Shown piece after piece: positions 54,406 through 63,204 of a stretch of 64,000 nt of DNA. The stretch is taken from contig NZ_NSLB01000001.1 in NCBI RefSeq assembly GCF_002304225.1, forward strand, positions 434,001 through 498,000, in the 5' to 3' direction. The notes below the pieces were generated by a model. The model saw only the letters and a list, made by a program, of their open reading frames with translations, ran no database searches and had not been told where the DNA came from. Each line of letters begins with the position of its first letter. Position 1 is the stretch's first letter. The translations under genes and the position numbers were made by a program. Source of the stretch: Pseudomonas sp. HAR-UPW-AIA-41 (GTDB lineage: Bacteria > Pseudomonadota > Gammaproteobacteria > Pseudomonadales > Pseudomonadaceae).

Positions 54406-54974
54406 CTCTGCAACTCGAACTCCTGCGCCACGGTGAAACCACTGCCGGTGGCGGTTTCCATGGCAGCACCGATGCACCGCTGGCCGAGCGTGGCTGGCAG
54501 CAGATGCGTGCCGCTGTGGCCGCTCAACCCGCGTGGGACCTGATCATCAGTTCGCCGCTGACCCGCTGTGAGGCCTTTGCCCGTGAGCTGGCCGAGCAGA
54601 CGGGCGTGCCGCTGCGTATCGAGGCGGATCTGCGTGAACTGCATTTCGGTGACTGGGAAGGGCGCAATTCGGCGGAAATCCTGCTGGAAGACAGCGAGGC
54701 CCTCGGCCAGTTCTGGAACGACCCGTACCGTTTCACTCCGCCGAATGCCGAACCGGTTCGCGACTTCGCCAACCGCGTGCTGGCTGCCATCGAACGCCTG
54801 CACAGCGAGCTGGATGGCCAGCGCGTGCTGCTGATCACCCACGGTGGCGTCATTCGCCTGCTGCTGGCGCGTGCCCGTGGTCTGCCGGAAAACCAGTTGC
54901 TGCAGGTAGAAGTTGGCTTCGGCGCTATGCATCGCCTGCAGGTCGAGGCCGGTCTGGGCCTGACCGAAGCCTGA
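54402..54974 (+). CDS. cobC: Alpha-ribazole phosphatase
   Basis: A 190-residue histidine phosphatase. The motif RHGET is near residue 9, and THGGVIRLL carries the second His. By context it removes phosphate in the final steps of the nucleotide-loop assembly. This is the Salmonella-type CobC; the name is used for a different enzyme in Pseudomonas aerobic pathway nomenclature. cobS follows after one base. Confidence 0.9.
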   Translation: MTLQLELLRHGETTAGGGFHGSTDAPLAERGWQQMRAAVAAQPAWDLIISSPLTRCEAFARELAEQTGVPLRIEADLRELHFGDWEGRNSAEILLEDSEALGQFWNDPYRFTPPNAEPVRDFANRVLAAIERLHSELDGQRVLLITHGGVIRLLLARARGLPENQLLQVEVGFGAMHRLQVEAGLGLTEA

Positions 54975-54975
54975 C

Positions 54976-55719
54976 ATGCTGCCCACGCCGCTGCTGATTG
55001 CCCTGCAGTTTCTGACCCGTCTGCCGGTTCGCCTGCCGGGCATGCCGGCGCCTGAGCAGGTTGGCCGCTCGCTGCTCTGGTATCCGCTGGTAGGGTTGCT
55101 GCTGGGCGCTCTGCTGCTGGCGGCGCAGGCGTTGCTGAGTCAGCAACCGGCGGTACTGCAGGCGGCGCTGTTGCTGACCCTGTGGGTGGCGCTGAGCGGT
55201 GGACTGCATCTGGATGGTCTGGCCGATACCGCCGATGCCTGGGTGGGCGGCTACGGCGACCGCGAGCGCACCCTGGCGATCATGAAGGATCCGCGCAGCG
55301 GGCCCATTGCCGTGGTCGTGCTGGTGCTGCTGTTGCTGCTCAAGTTCGCTGCGCTGCTGGTGTTGCTGCAGGCCGGGCAGACGCTGGCCCTGCTGCTGGC
55401 TCCGTGGCTGGGACGCAGTGCGCTGCCACTGTTGCTGCGCAGCACCGTCTACGTGCGGCCGGGCGGGCTTGGGGCACAGCTGGCCGAGCATCTGCCACGG
55501 CGTGAGTTGCCCTGGGTGCTTGGCCTGCATCTGGCTCTGCTGGCCCTGACCGGCCTGAGCGGGCTGTGGGCGCTGCTGGCGGCGACGCTGGTCTTTGTCC
55601 TCTGGCGGCGCGCCTTGCTGGCGCGCCTGCAGGGCACCACGGGCGATACTGCCGGAGCACTGGTCGAGCTGACCGAAGTCGCTGTTCTGCTGGTATTGGC
55701 CCTGCTCATAGCGCATTGA
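54976..55719 (+). CDS. cobS: Adenosylcobinamide-GDP ribazoletransferase (cobalamin synthase)
   Basis: A 247-residue inner-membrane enzyme that joins adenosylcobinamide-GDP and alpha-ribazole. It shows the family core GGLHLDGLADTADAWVGG with acidic residues, MKDPRSGPI, and then five or six membrane helices. It is the last gene of the bluB-cobU-cobT-cobC-cobS run; the ATG at 54976 is one base after the cobC stop. CobV is another name in Pseudomonas. Confidence 0.94.
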   Translation: MLPTPLLIALQFLTRLPVRLPGMPAPEQVGRSLLWYPLVGLLLGALLLAAQALLSQQPAVLQAALLLTLWVALSGGLHLDGLADTADAWVGGYGDRERTLAIMKDPRSGPIAVVVLVLLLLLKFAALLVLLQAGQTLALLLAPWLGRSALPLLLRSTVYVRPGGLGAQLAEHLPRRELPWVLGLHLALLALTGLSGLWALLAATLVFVLWRRALLARLQGTTGDTAGALVELTEVAVLLVLALLIAH

Positions 55720-55777
55720 AGCAGCGCAACAGCATCGATTCTGGCCTAGGGTTAAAGGGTGTTATGGAGAACCCCGG

Positions 55778-56647
55778 ATGCCACGTTTGTTGCTGCTGTT
55801 TCTGCTTCTCGGTCTGGCCTGTGGCGCCAGGGCCGCGGAGTCGCTGACCTGGCTGCTGTTGCCCATTCCCGGTGCCATCAACCTCAAGCAGGGTGTGCCT
55901 GATGATGGTATGGCGCTGGAGTTGCTGCGTGCGCTGGAGCCGGGGCTTAAAGCGCGTGGTGTCGATGTGCGCTACGAAGTCGGCAACGTGCCACGTATGC
56001 AGCAGTATCTGGAGCAGGGGCGCCAATTGTGTACGGCGGTTAATTTGCGCAGCGTCGAGCGTGATCGTCTGGCGTTGTTTGTTCCGTTGCTGGTTGTGCC
56101 GCCGATGCAGTTGGTGGTGCGTGCCGAGGACCGCGCACGCTTGCCGCTGGAGAACGGCCAGGTTGCCTGGCAGGCACTGCTCGAGAGTGGTCTGCATGGG
56201 GCCGTGCACAGTCAGCGGGTCTATCCGGAAATCGTTCGTACGAGCATGCAGCAGGCCCTGAGCGATGGTCGCCTGCAAGCGGTGACACTGTCCGGCAATA
56301 TCGACAAGCACCTGCTGATGCTCAGCCATGGCCGCTTCGATTTCACCCTGGAGTTTCCGCTGGTGGTCAGCCAGGTCATGCGCACTGGTCAACTGAAGGC
56401 ACCGCTCGCCGTGCTTCCGCTGCAGCAGATGGAGCAGCTGGAGGTGGCCGGTACCTACTGTACGCGCGGTCCGTGGGGTGAGGAGATGGCCCGGCAGATT
56501 GATGCCAGTCTGCGTGAGCTGTTGCAGGCACAATCGCTGGAGCCGCTGTACCTGCATTGGCTGCCGGCGGAAAGCTATCAGGTCTATCAGGAACCGATTC
56601 AGCGTTTTCTGCGAGAGCGCGCCCAGCAGCCGGCGCAGCTGGACTAG
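55778..56647 (+). CDS. Periplasmic solute-binding-like protein, unknown ligand
   Basis: 289 residues with a clean signal peptide (1-19, GARAAE). The mature part looks like a type II periplasmic binding fold: a start beta strand with SLTWLLLPIPGAIN, then ELLRALEPGLKARGVDVRYEV, and PRMQQYLEQGRQLC. Such proteins often act as transporters' receptors or solo sensors; no ABC transporter gene accompanies it. It resembles the TIGR02285 group of uncharacterised proteins as I recall them. It begins 58 bases after cobS, with GGAG 8 bases before the ATG, and may be read from the same transcript. Confidence 0.75.
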   Translation: MPRLLLLFLLLGLACGARAAESLTWLLLPIPGAINLKQGVPDDGMALELLRALEPGLKARGVDVRYEVGNVPRMQQYLEQGRQLCTAVNLRSVERDRLALFVPLLVVPPMQLVVRAEDRARLPLENGQVAWQALLESGLHGAVHSQRVYPEIVRTSMQQALSDGRLQAVTLSGNIDKHLLMLSHGRFDFTLEFPLVVSQVMRTGQLKAPLAVLPLQQMEQLEVAGTYCTRGPWGEEMARQIDASLRELLQAQSLEPLYLHWLPAESYQVYQEPIQRFLRERAQQPAQLD

Positions 56648-56713
56648 CGTGTGGAGTGGGGGCATTGCTGCCCCCGAAACACCACTGCAAGGACCAACAG
56701 GCCCGGTTGGCCT

Positions 56714-58534
56714 TCAGTCGAAGGCGAAGTGCGCCTGATCCAGCTGCATGGTCGACTTGACCGGCTTGAGCATTGCCGCGGCATGGCCCTTGGCCCGTGG
56801 CAGCAGGCGCTGGAAGTAGAAGTCGCTGGTGGCGATCTTGGCCTGGTAGAACTCCGCCGACTCCTGACCGCCTTCGCGCAGCTTGCGCCGGGCCACCGCC
56901 TCCTGCTGCGCCCAGGCCCAGGCCAGGGTGGCGTAGCCGGAGTACATCAGGAAGTCGTGGCAGGCGGTGCTGACCATGTCGCGCTGACGGCTGGCAGCGA
57001 ATGCGATCCGCAGGGTCAGATAGTTCCACTGGCCGACGATCTTGAGCAGGGTGAGTGCGCGCAGGCGCATGGCCGGCTCGGTCTTCAGCAGCTCCAGGGC
57101 GAAGCGGGCGATCGGCTTGGTGAACTCGAACACCGCCTTGCCCTTGCTCATCATCAGTACCTTGCGCCCGAGCAGGTCCAGCGCTTGGATGCCGGTGGTG
57201 CCCTCGTACAGGGTAGAGATGCGCGCATCCCGCACGATCTGCTCCATGCCGTGCTCCTGGATATAACCGTGGCCGCCAAACACCTGCACGCCCAGGTTGG
57301 CCGCTTCCAGTCCCAGTTCGGTCAGGCAGCCCTTGAGGATCGGGGTCAGGAAGCCCAGCCGGTCGTCCCACTCGGCATACTGGGTGCTGTCATTCTTGAG
57401 CAGACCCTCGATCATCTTGTCGGCATGCTGGCTGGCCAGGTAGATCAGCGCCCGGCCGCCTTCGGCGATGGCCTTCTGGGTGAGCAGCATGCGGCGCACA
57501 TCGCCGTGGTGGATCAGTGTATCGGCAACCTGGGTCGGTTCCTTGGTGCCGGACAGCGCGCGCATGGAGCGGCGCTCCAGGGCATAGGCCAGGGCGCCCT
57601 GATAGGACAGTTCGGCATGGGCCAGGCCCTGCAGGGCGGTGCCGATTCGGGCCGTGTTCATGAAGGTGAACATGCACTCCAGACCCTTGTTGGGCGGGCC
57701 GATGAGAAAAGCGGTAGCGCCGTCGAAGTTCATCACGCAGGTGGCATTGCCGTGAATGCCCATCTTGTGTTCCAGCGAGCCGCAGCTGACCTGATTGCGT
57801 TCGCCCAGGGAGCCGTCGGGGTTGACCAGAAACTTGGGCACGATGAACAGGCTGATGCCACGGGTGCCTTTGGGGGCGTCGGGCAGGCGTGCGAGGACGA
57901 TATGGATGATGTTCTCGGTGAGGTCATGTTCACCCGAGGAAATGAAGATCTTGGTGCCGGTCAGCGCGTAGCTGCCGTCGCTGTTGGCCTCGGCGCGTGT
58001 CTTGACCTGACCTAGGTCGGTGCCGCACTGGGGTTCGGTCAGGCACATGGTGCCGGTCCAGCGGCCTTCTGTCAGCGGGGTCAGGTAAGTCTGTTTTTGT
58101 GCTTCACTGCCATGTTGCATGAGAGTGTTCATGGCGCCCAGTGAAAGGCCCGGGTACATGGTGAATGACCAGTTGGCGGTGGCCATCATCTCCGACTTGA
58201 GCAGGCCCAGGCTCATCGGCAGACCCTGGCCACCGTACTCAACCGGGTGGGACAGGCCCTGCCAGCCACCAGCTACATAAGCGTCGTAGGCCTCTTTGAA
58301 GCCCTTGGGTGTGCGTACCTCGCCCTTATCCCAGGTGCAGCCCTGTTCATCGCCTTGCTGGTTCAGTGGGCTGAGTACTTCCTCGCTGAATTTGGCGCAC
58401 TCGCTAAGGATGGCGTCGACCATATCCGGGGTGGCGTCGGCACCATTGACCAGTTGCTGGTAGTGGGCCGGGAAGTCGAGTACTTCATTCAGCAGAAAGC
58501 GGGTGTCACGCAGGGGGGCTTTGTACGCGGGCAT
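56714..58534 (-). CDS. Acyl-CoA dehydrogenase, long C-terminally extended type
   Basis: 606 residues. The FAD enzyme has the substrate-loop CLTEPQCGTDLGQ and the catalytic Glu in LYEGTTGIQALDL. After the ordinary 400-residue core is a C-terminal domain of about 130 residues typical of the FadE5/DmdC-like group, which acts on long-chain or 3-methylthio substrates. The first step of fatty-acid beta-oxidation is the likely role; there is no other beta-oxidation gene beside it. The ATG at 58534 follows GAGG at a good distance; the frame extends 29 codons upstream without support. Confidence 0.9.
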   Translation of the reverse strand: MPAYKAPLRDTRFLLNEVLDFPAHYQQLVNGADATPDMVDAILSECAKFSEEVLSPLNQQGDEQGCTWDKGEVRTPKGFKEAYDAYVAGGWQGLSHPVEYGGQGLPMSLGLLKSEMMATANWSFTMYPGLSLGAMNTLMQHGSEAQKQTYLTPLTEGRWTGTMCLTEPQCGTDLGQVKTRAEANSDGSYALTGTKIFISSGEHDLTENIIHIVLARLPDAPKGTRGISLFIVPKFLVNPDGSLGERNQVSCGSLEHKMGIHGNATCVMNFDGATAFLIGPPNKGLECMFTFMNTARIGTALQGLAHAELSYQGALAYALERRSMRALSGTKEPTQVADTLIHHGDVRRMLLTQKAIAEGGRALIYLASQHADKMIEGLLKNDSTQYAEWDDRLGFLTPILKGCLTELGLEAANLGVQVFGGHGYIQEHGMEQIVRDARISTLYEGTTGIQALDLLGRKVLMMSKGKAVFEFTKPIARFALELLKTEPAMRLRALTLLKIVGQWNYLTLRIAFAASRQRDMVSTACHDFLMYSGYATLAWAWAQQEAVARRKLREGGQESAEFYQAKIATSDFYFQRLLPRAKGHAAAMLKPVKSTMQLDQAHFAFD

Positions 58535-58721
58535 GCAGGTAACCTCATAAAAACGGCAGAAGCGCCAAATGACGCGGCGATTTATACGGGGCTCCTCTGG
58601 TGCCGGCCTTGGCAGCGGCAACAGCCTGTTCTGTCAGTTGGGACAATCATCGAACGCGGGCGATTGCCTGAGCGGGTTACTCGGGTTAGCGTGACGCACA
58701 GTCTGTTCAAGGATACTGACC

Positions 58722-59267
58722 ATGAGAAAAACACTGCTGCTGGTAATGCTTTCTTCGTTCTCGCTGCCGGTGTTTGCCGCCGATTGCCCCGCACTGCTGC
58801 AGGGTGAGCTGCCCAAGCTGCGCTCCAAGGAGGTGATCAACCTCTGCGAACAATACGCCGGCAAGCCGCTGCTGGTGATCAATACCGCCAGCCACTGCGG
58901 TTTTACCAAACAGTTCAAGGGGCTCGAAGCCCTGCACCAGAAGTACAAGGCGCAGGGGCTGGAAGTGCTCGGCGTGCCATCCGACGACTTCAAGCAGGAA
59001 GCCGATAGCGCCGAGGAAACCGCGACCATCTGCTATGGCAACTACGGAGTGACCTTCAGCATGACCGCCACACAGGTGGTGAGCGGTGACAACGCCATTC
59101 CGCTGTTCCGCGAGCTGACGGCGCAGAGCAGCGCCCCGCGCTGGAACTTCTACAAGTACGTGGTCGATCGTCAGGGCAAGGTGGTCGAGAGTTTTTCCAG
59201 TCTGACCGAGCCGGATGACCAAGACCTGGCGGCCGCCATCGACAAGGCCATCGCGTCCAAGCCTTGA
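58722..59267 (+). CDS. Glutathione peroxidase, exported
   Basis: 181 residues with a signal peptide (1-19, LPVFAAD), so the enzyme is periplasmic. The peroxidatic Cys is in [12 protein letters not shown]; the Gln of the triad is probably in FKQEAD; Trp is in [10 protein letters not shown]. The FPCNQF consensus is replaced by VPSDDF. It would reduce hydroperoxides, probably with thioredoxin-like partners. AAGGAT precedes the ATG. Its stop overlaps the TTG start of the next gene by two bases. Confidence 0.88.
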   Translation: MRKTLLLVMLSSFSLPVFAADCPALLQGELPKLRSKEVINLCEQYAGKPLLVINTASHCGFTKQFKGLEALHQKYKAQGLEVLGVPSDDFKQEADSAEETATICYGNYGVTFSMTATQVVSGDNAIPLFRELTAQSSAPRWNFYKYVVDRQGKVVESFSSLTEPDDQDLAAAIDKAIASKP

Positions 59268-61069
59268 GCCCTCTGTGCGACAGGCAACGCCGCCCTTTGG
59301 CGGCGGACTTTGCCAGCCCGGAAACTTTCGAGGCGGCGCTGCTGGACCAGCAGCGCCGGGGTTACCGACGGCTGCGTTTCGTCGAGCCGCTGGAGGTGGC
59401 TTACCAGGACCATGCGGCGGCGGTGATGCGCCGGCGCCTGCCGCTGATCATCAGCGCCGGTGTGTTGATGCAGTGTGCCTATGCGCTGCTCGATCTTTGG
59501 CTGATGCCGGCGGCGTTGGCCGGTGAGATGCTTGCCTTGCGCGGCGTGGCGCTGCTGGTCACGCTGCTCTGTTACCTCTACTGCCGGCGGCCCGAGGCGC
59601 CGGCGTCGCGCGCGCTGGCTTGCTACGGGCTGGCCTATGCCGTCAATGGTCTGTGCGTGTCGCTGTTGATCCTGCCGGGGGCGCAGCATGGCGTGGATAT
59701 GCCTTATGAAGGCCTGTTTCTGCTTTTGCTGTTTGGCTATGGCGTGCTCGGCCTGTCGCTGCGCGTGGCCAGTGCTGCCAGTTGGCTGTTCAGCACCGTG
59801 CTGGTGGTGTTGGGCTACTGCTTAGGGAAACCTTTCGGTGAGCTGCTCAACCAACTGCTGTTTCTCGGCTGCGCCAACCTGATCGGGGGTGTCGGCAGCT
59901 ATATCCAGGAGCATGGTCAGCGAGGCGCCTGGCTCAATGCTCGTCTGCTGGAGCAGGCACGGCAGCGGGCCGAAGCGCAGACACTGAGTCGCGGGCGTTT
60001 GCTGGCTGCCGTCAGCCATGACCTGCGCCAGCCGCTGCATGCCATGGCGCTGTATGCCGAACAGCTTGGCGAGGGGCGGGTAGCCGAAGCTTCGCGGGTT
60101 CAGGACATCGGTCAGCGCCTGGCTCAGTCTGTGGGACAGCTGGGCGGCATGTTGCAGGCTCTGCTCGACTACAGCCGGCTCAGCGTGCCTGGTGGACTCA
60201 GTGTGCGTCGTAGCCACTTCGAGCTGTTGCCCCTGCTGCAGCGCCTGCTGGATGAGGCGGGCGGGCAGGCCCGGAGTCAGAATTGTCAGTTGGAACTGCA
60301 GGCGTCGCCCTGCTGGGTCTACAGCGATGCCCTGCTGGTCGAGCGCATCGTACGTAATTTGCTGAGCAATGCCCTGCAGCATGCGGGGGCTCAGCATATC
60401 CGTCTGCATTGCCGGCAGCAGGGCGGGCAGTGCTGGCTGAGTATTAGCGATGATGGCCGGGGCCTCAGCGAGGATGAGCAGCAGCGGGTGTTCGAGGAAT
60501 TCCAGCAACTGCACAACCCGGGGCGTCAGCGCGAGCAGGGGCTCGGGCTGGGATTGGCCATTGTGCGTCAACTGAGTCTGCTGCTGGAGCTGCCTTTGAG
60601 TCTGCAGGCCAGTCCTGGGCAGGGTTGCACCTTCACGCTGCAGCTATCGCTCGGGGAGGCCCAGAGCCCGATGGTAGCCGAGGTGCCTGTGGTCGAGATG
60701 GGACGGGTGCTGCTGATCGAGGACGATGCGGCCAGCCGTCAGGCGCTTGGCGAATTGCTCCAGGGCTGGGGCTGGCAGGTCAGCGTGGCCGATGGGCCGC
60801 AGCAGGCACAGGAACAGATGGGGCTCATGTGCCCGGAAGTGCTGCTCAGCGACTATCGACTGGCGGCGGAGATCGACGGGCTGCGCTTGCTGGAACAACT
60901 GCGTGAGCAGGCCGGCAGCATGTTGCCGGCGATTCTGCTGACGGCTGACCTGGGTCCTGAGCTGGCCGAGCGTTGCGCCCGCCAGCATGTGCGCCTGCTT
61001 GGCAAGCCTCTGTTGCCGCTCCGCCTGCGTCAGGCGCTCACAGCCAGCCGCGCTGTCGCGCGACCGTGA
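59264..61069 (+). CDS. Hybrid sensor histidine kinase with a receiver domain
   Basis: About 601 residues. The N-terminus is cytoplasmic, followed by about six membrane helices (about 60-210). A dimerisation helix has the phospho-His in [14 protein letters not shown] (about residue 250), and the ATPase domain has [19 protein letters not shown] and [10 protein letters not shown] receiver domain (about 480-595) has acidic IEDD and the phospho-Asp in LLSDYRL. No periplasmic sensor domain is visible, so a membrane-borne signal is likely. The start is TTG at 59264, overlapping the glutathione peroxidase stop; a better start is not evident. It converges on the NarL-type regulator with a 32-base 3' overlap. 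Confidence 0.88.
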   Translation: MSPLCDRQRRPLAADFASPETFEAALLDQQRRGYRRLRFVEPLEVAYQDHAAAVMRRRLPLIISAGVLMQCAYALLDLWLMPAALAGEMLALRGVALLVTLLCYLYCRRPEAPASRALACYGLAYAVNGLCVSLLILPGAQHGVDMPYEGLFLLLLFGYGVLGLSLRVASAASWLFSTVLVVLGYCLGKPFGELLNQLLFLGCANLIGGVGSYIQEHGQRGAWLNARLLEQARQRAEAQTLSRGRLLAAVSHDLRQPLHAMALYAEQLGEGRVAEASRVQDIGQRLAQSVGQLGGMLQALLDYSRLSVPGGLSVRRSHFELLPLLQRLLDEAGGQARSQNCQLELQASPCWVYSDALLVERIVRNLLSNALQHAGAQHIRLHCRQQGGQCWLSISDDGRGLSEDEQQRVFEEFQQLHNPGRQREQGLGLGLAIVRQLSLLLELPLSLQASPGQGCTFTLQLSLGEAQSPMVAEVPVVEMGRVLLIEDDAASRQALGELLQGWGWQVSVADGPQQAQEQMGLMCPEVLLSDYRLAAEIDGLRLLEQLREQAGSMLPAILLTADLGPELAERCARQHVRLLGKPLLPLRLRQALTASRAVARP

Positions 61070-61655
61070 CGCAGGCAGTTCTGGTGTGCACCTGGAGCGT
61101 CTGAAACAGGCTGCGCAGGTGCGTCTTGACGGTTTCCTCGGAGAGTTTCAGGCGGCGCCCGATGGCCTTGTTGGGCAGGCCTTCGGCGAGCAGAAGGAGG
61201 ATTTCCCGCTGCCTGACCGTCAGTTCGGGGGCGGGCTCGTTCTCCGGTAGAGGCAGGTTTTCACCCAGCAGCAGACGGCCGACGGCTTCGCGCAACTGCG
61301 CCCCGCTGGCACTCTTCGAGATGAAGCCGAGGGCACCGGCCTGCCTTGCCGCGTGGGCATCCTGAGCCGACTCGCTGGCACTGAGAATGGCCACCGGTGT
61401 ACTCCGCCCCTCACGCTGCCAGCGCTGCAGCACGCTTAACCCGGACTCGTCGGGCAGTTTCAGGTCCAGCAGTACCAGATCGTAGTCGTGGCTGGCCAGG
61501 CATTGTTCGGCGGCTTCCACCGAGGGGGCGCTGTCTACCCGCAGGTCTTTGGCCAGTGGCGCCAGGGCCAGGCTCAGGCCATCAAGGAAAATCAGATGAT
61601 CATCGACCAGCAGCAGTGACACACCGTCAGGCACGGTTGTCGGGACCAGGTTCAT
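61038..61655 (-). CDS. NarL/LuxR-type response regulator
   Basis: 205 residues. The receiver domain (about 12-125) has VDDH acidic residues, the phospho-Asp in LVLLDLKLP, and K in FISKSASG. The LuxR-type helix-turn-helix is at 140-205 (LTVRQREILLLLAEGLPNKAIGRRL, shown here only as the region's start and end). The ATG at 61655 is preceded by AAGG; the longer frame starts with TTG. It faces the hybrid kinase, whose 3' end it overlaps by 32 bases, and is the probable partner. Confidence 0.9.
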   Translation of the reverse strand: MNLVPTTVPDGVSLLLVDDHLIFLDGLSLALAPLAKDLRVDSAPSVEAAEQCLASHDYDLVLLDLKLPDESGLSVLQRWQREGRSTPVAILSASESAQDAHAARQAGALGFISKSASGAQLREAVGRLLLGENLPLPENEPAPELTVRQREILLLLAEGLPNKAIGRRLKLSEETVKTHLRSLFQTLQVHTRTACVTVARQRGWL

Positions 61656-61766
61656 GCATGGCAACCTTGTAGGTATTTTTGTTCGAATGGTTGTGCCGGC
61701 AGTGTACTGCCCGCGCGCGCTCCTGGCATCACCGGAACGGGGGAATGCTTTTAGGCGAGAGCGGTC

Positions 61767-62243
61767 TCAGGCAGCAGTGGCATGCAGGGCCAGGCGGTTG
61801 GCGTGCAGGTAGAAGCTGCGCAGGCGGCCGCGCGGTGCCAGGCACTGGCGCCACAACCTGGCCAGGCTGGGCAGGTCGGCGTTCGCCGGCGGCACACCGG
61901 CTTGGGCGATCACGCTCATCCAGGCAATGGCGCAGGCGTAACGCAGGTTGACGCACAGCTCCAGTTCGGGGTCGGTGAGGAAGGCGTGCTGACTGGCAAG
62001 CCCGCGTACCCGGCTGGCCAGTTCGGCATCACGGGCGAGAAAGTCATCCCACAGGAGGCGGTGCTGTTCGCGACTGCAGCCCCAGGGGCCCAGTTGCTGG
62101 CCATCGGCGAGACTGCCAGCGTGGCTGCCACGGCATTGTGCGGCGACCAGCAGCAGGGTTTCGCTGGCGGGGTTCAAGGCATCAAGTTGATGCAGGGTTG
62201 GGCGGATCACATGCTGGCATAGCTCACTGGCACTGATTCCCAT
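61767..62243 (-). CDS. Small protein related to phage structural/muramidase-like proteins
   Basis: 158 residues. The order ELCQHVIRPTLHQLDALNPA, then LGPWGCSREQHRLLW, then NLRYACAIAWM follows a protein type common in phage and prophage genomes (there with LGPWQMEPATH-like and a catalytic Glu in an ES motif). Here the region that would carry that Glu reads AAQCRGSHAG, so activity would be lost or changed. This comparison is from memory. The gene stands alone without other phage genes and has a strong hairpin in its leader. The ATG at 62243 follows GAGG. Confidence 0.5.
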   Translation of the reverse strand: MGISASELCQHVIRPTLHQLDALNPASETLLLVAAQCRGSHAGSLADGQQLGPWGCSREQHRLLWDDFLARDAELASRVRGLASQHAFLTDPELELCVNLRYACAIAWMSVIAQAGVPPANADLPSLARLWRQCLAPRGRLRSFYLHANRLALHATAA

Positions 62244-62264
62244 AACGACCTCGAAACAAGGTGA

Positions 62265-62319
62265 CCGGCGGGGTCAGGGCGTGTGGCAGCTTCTTGTAAT
62301 TAGGCTGGGACCCCGCCGG
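62265..62319 (-). repeat. Leader hairpin upstream of the phage-like gene
   Basis: CCGGCGGGGTC (62265-62275) and GACCCCGCCGG (62309-62319) form an 11-bp perfect, GC-rich inverted repeat with a 33-base interval. On the minus strand it ends about 21 bases before the ATG at 62243, so it is probably a 5' leader stem. It has no T run. Confidence 0.7.
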
Positions 62320-62444
62320 AAGCCCTAGAGGGGCTTGAGTTGAAGTCTAGTTTGAGAATTGTGCTGTAAAGGGCTGTTTTTAAATTGTTTTTGGATTTTG
62401 GTTATTGGTGATATAGCCACGGGTGATTAAAAAACAGACAGTTT

Positions 62445-62465
62445 GAGCGCCCGTGGTGGGCGCTC
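62445..62465 (-). terminator. Likely terminator of the Sel1-repeat gene
   Basis: An 8-bp stem GAGCGCCC (62445-62452) with 62458-62465 lies nine bases beyond the Sel1-gene stop on the minus strand. A run of six T follows, about eight bases after the stem, so it is imperfect. Confidence 0.55.
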
Positions 62466-62473
62466 TTCGCAAC

Positions 62474-63130
62474 TCAGCTTTCCTGAGCGCTGCTGCCGTC
62501 AGCTTCTTCGTCGAGTTCTTCCAGGGCTGTCGCGGCGCCTTCGTGGTCCTGCTCGGCCGCCTTGCGGTACCACTGGCGGGCCTGTTTGAGGTCGCTGGCC
62601 AGACCCTTGCCGACCCTGTAGAAGTTGCCCAGTTCGAACTGGGCATCGGCATCGCCCTGAGCGGCCGACTTGCGGTACCAGTACAGTGCCTGGCTGTAGT
62701 CCTGCTCGACACCGCTGCCCTCCTCGTAGCACACGGCGAGGTTGTACTGAGCATCGCTGTCGCCCTGTTTGGCGGCCTGCTGATACCAGTAGGCTGCCTG
62801 GCCGAGATCGACATCCAGGCCCAGGCCGCGTTCGTAACCCACGGCGAGGTTGTACTGGGCGCAGGCATGCCCCTGTTCGGCGGCTTTGGCATACCACTCG
62901 GCAGCCTTGACGGCGTCCTGCTCGAAGCCGTCATTACCTTCGTCGTAGCTCAGCGCGAGGTTGTACTGTGCCGACACGTGGCCGTCTTCGGCCGCTTCGA
63001 CCATTTCCTGGCCTTCCAGGCTGGAGTAGGCATCCTGCAGGTCGCAGGGGTTGGCCTCGAACTCGGCGGCGGCCAGGTTGAGGCTGGTGCCCAGCAGCAG
63101 GGCCAGCAGGGCAGGGAACGCATGACGCAT
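62474..63130 (-). CDS. Sel1-like repeat protein, exported
   Basis: 218 residues with a signal peptide (1-22, LNLAAAEF). Four Sel1 repeats of 36 residues follow, each with the A-x-Y-N-L-A-x-x-Y-x-x-G and A-x-x-W-Y-x-x-A-A-x-Q-G pattern, starting near residue 50. Proteins like this hold together envelope complexes or signal. The C-terminus is acidic. The ATG at 63130 follows AAGGAG. The gene lies downstream of the sulfurtransferase on the same strand. Confidence 0.88.
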   Translation of the reverse strand: MRHAFPALLALLLGTSLNLAAAEFEANPCDLQDAYSSLEGQEMVEAAEDGHVSAQYNLALSYDEGNDGFEQDAVKAAEWYAKAAEQGHACAQYNLAVGYERGLGLDVDLGQAAYWYQQAAKQGDSDAQYNLAVCYEEGSGVEQDYSQALYWYRKSAAQGDADAQFELGNFYRVGKGLASDLKQARQWYRKAAEQDHEGAATALEELDEEADGSSAQES

Positions 63131-63204
63131 GGTTAACACTCCTTGTTGAACAGTCGCTTGAGTCTGCGCAGCCGGGCCTGAGCGGGCAAGCCCGGCTCGC
63201 GCGG

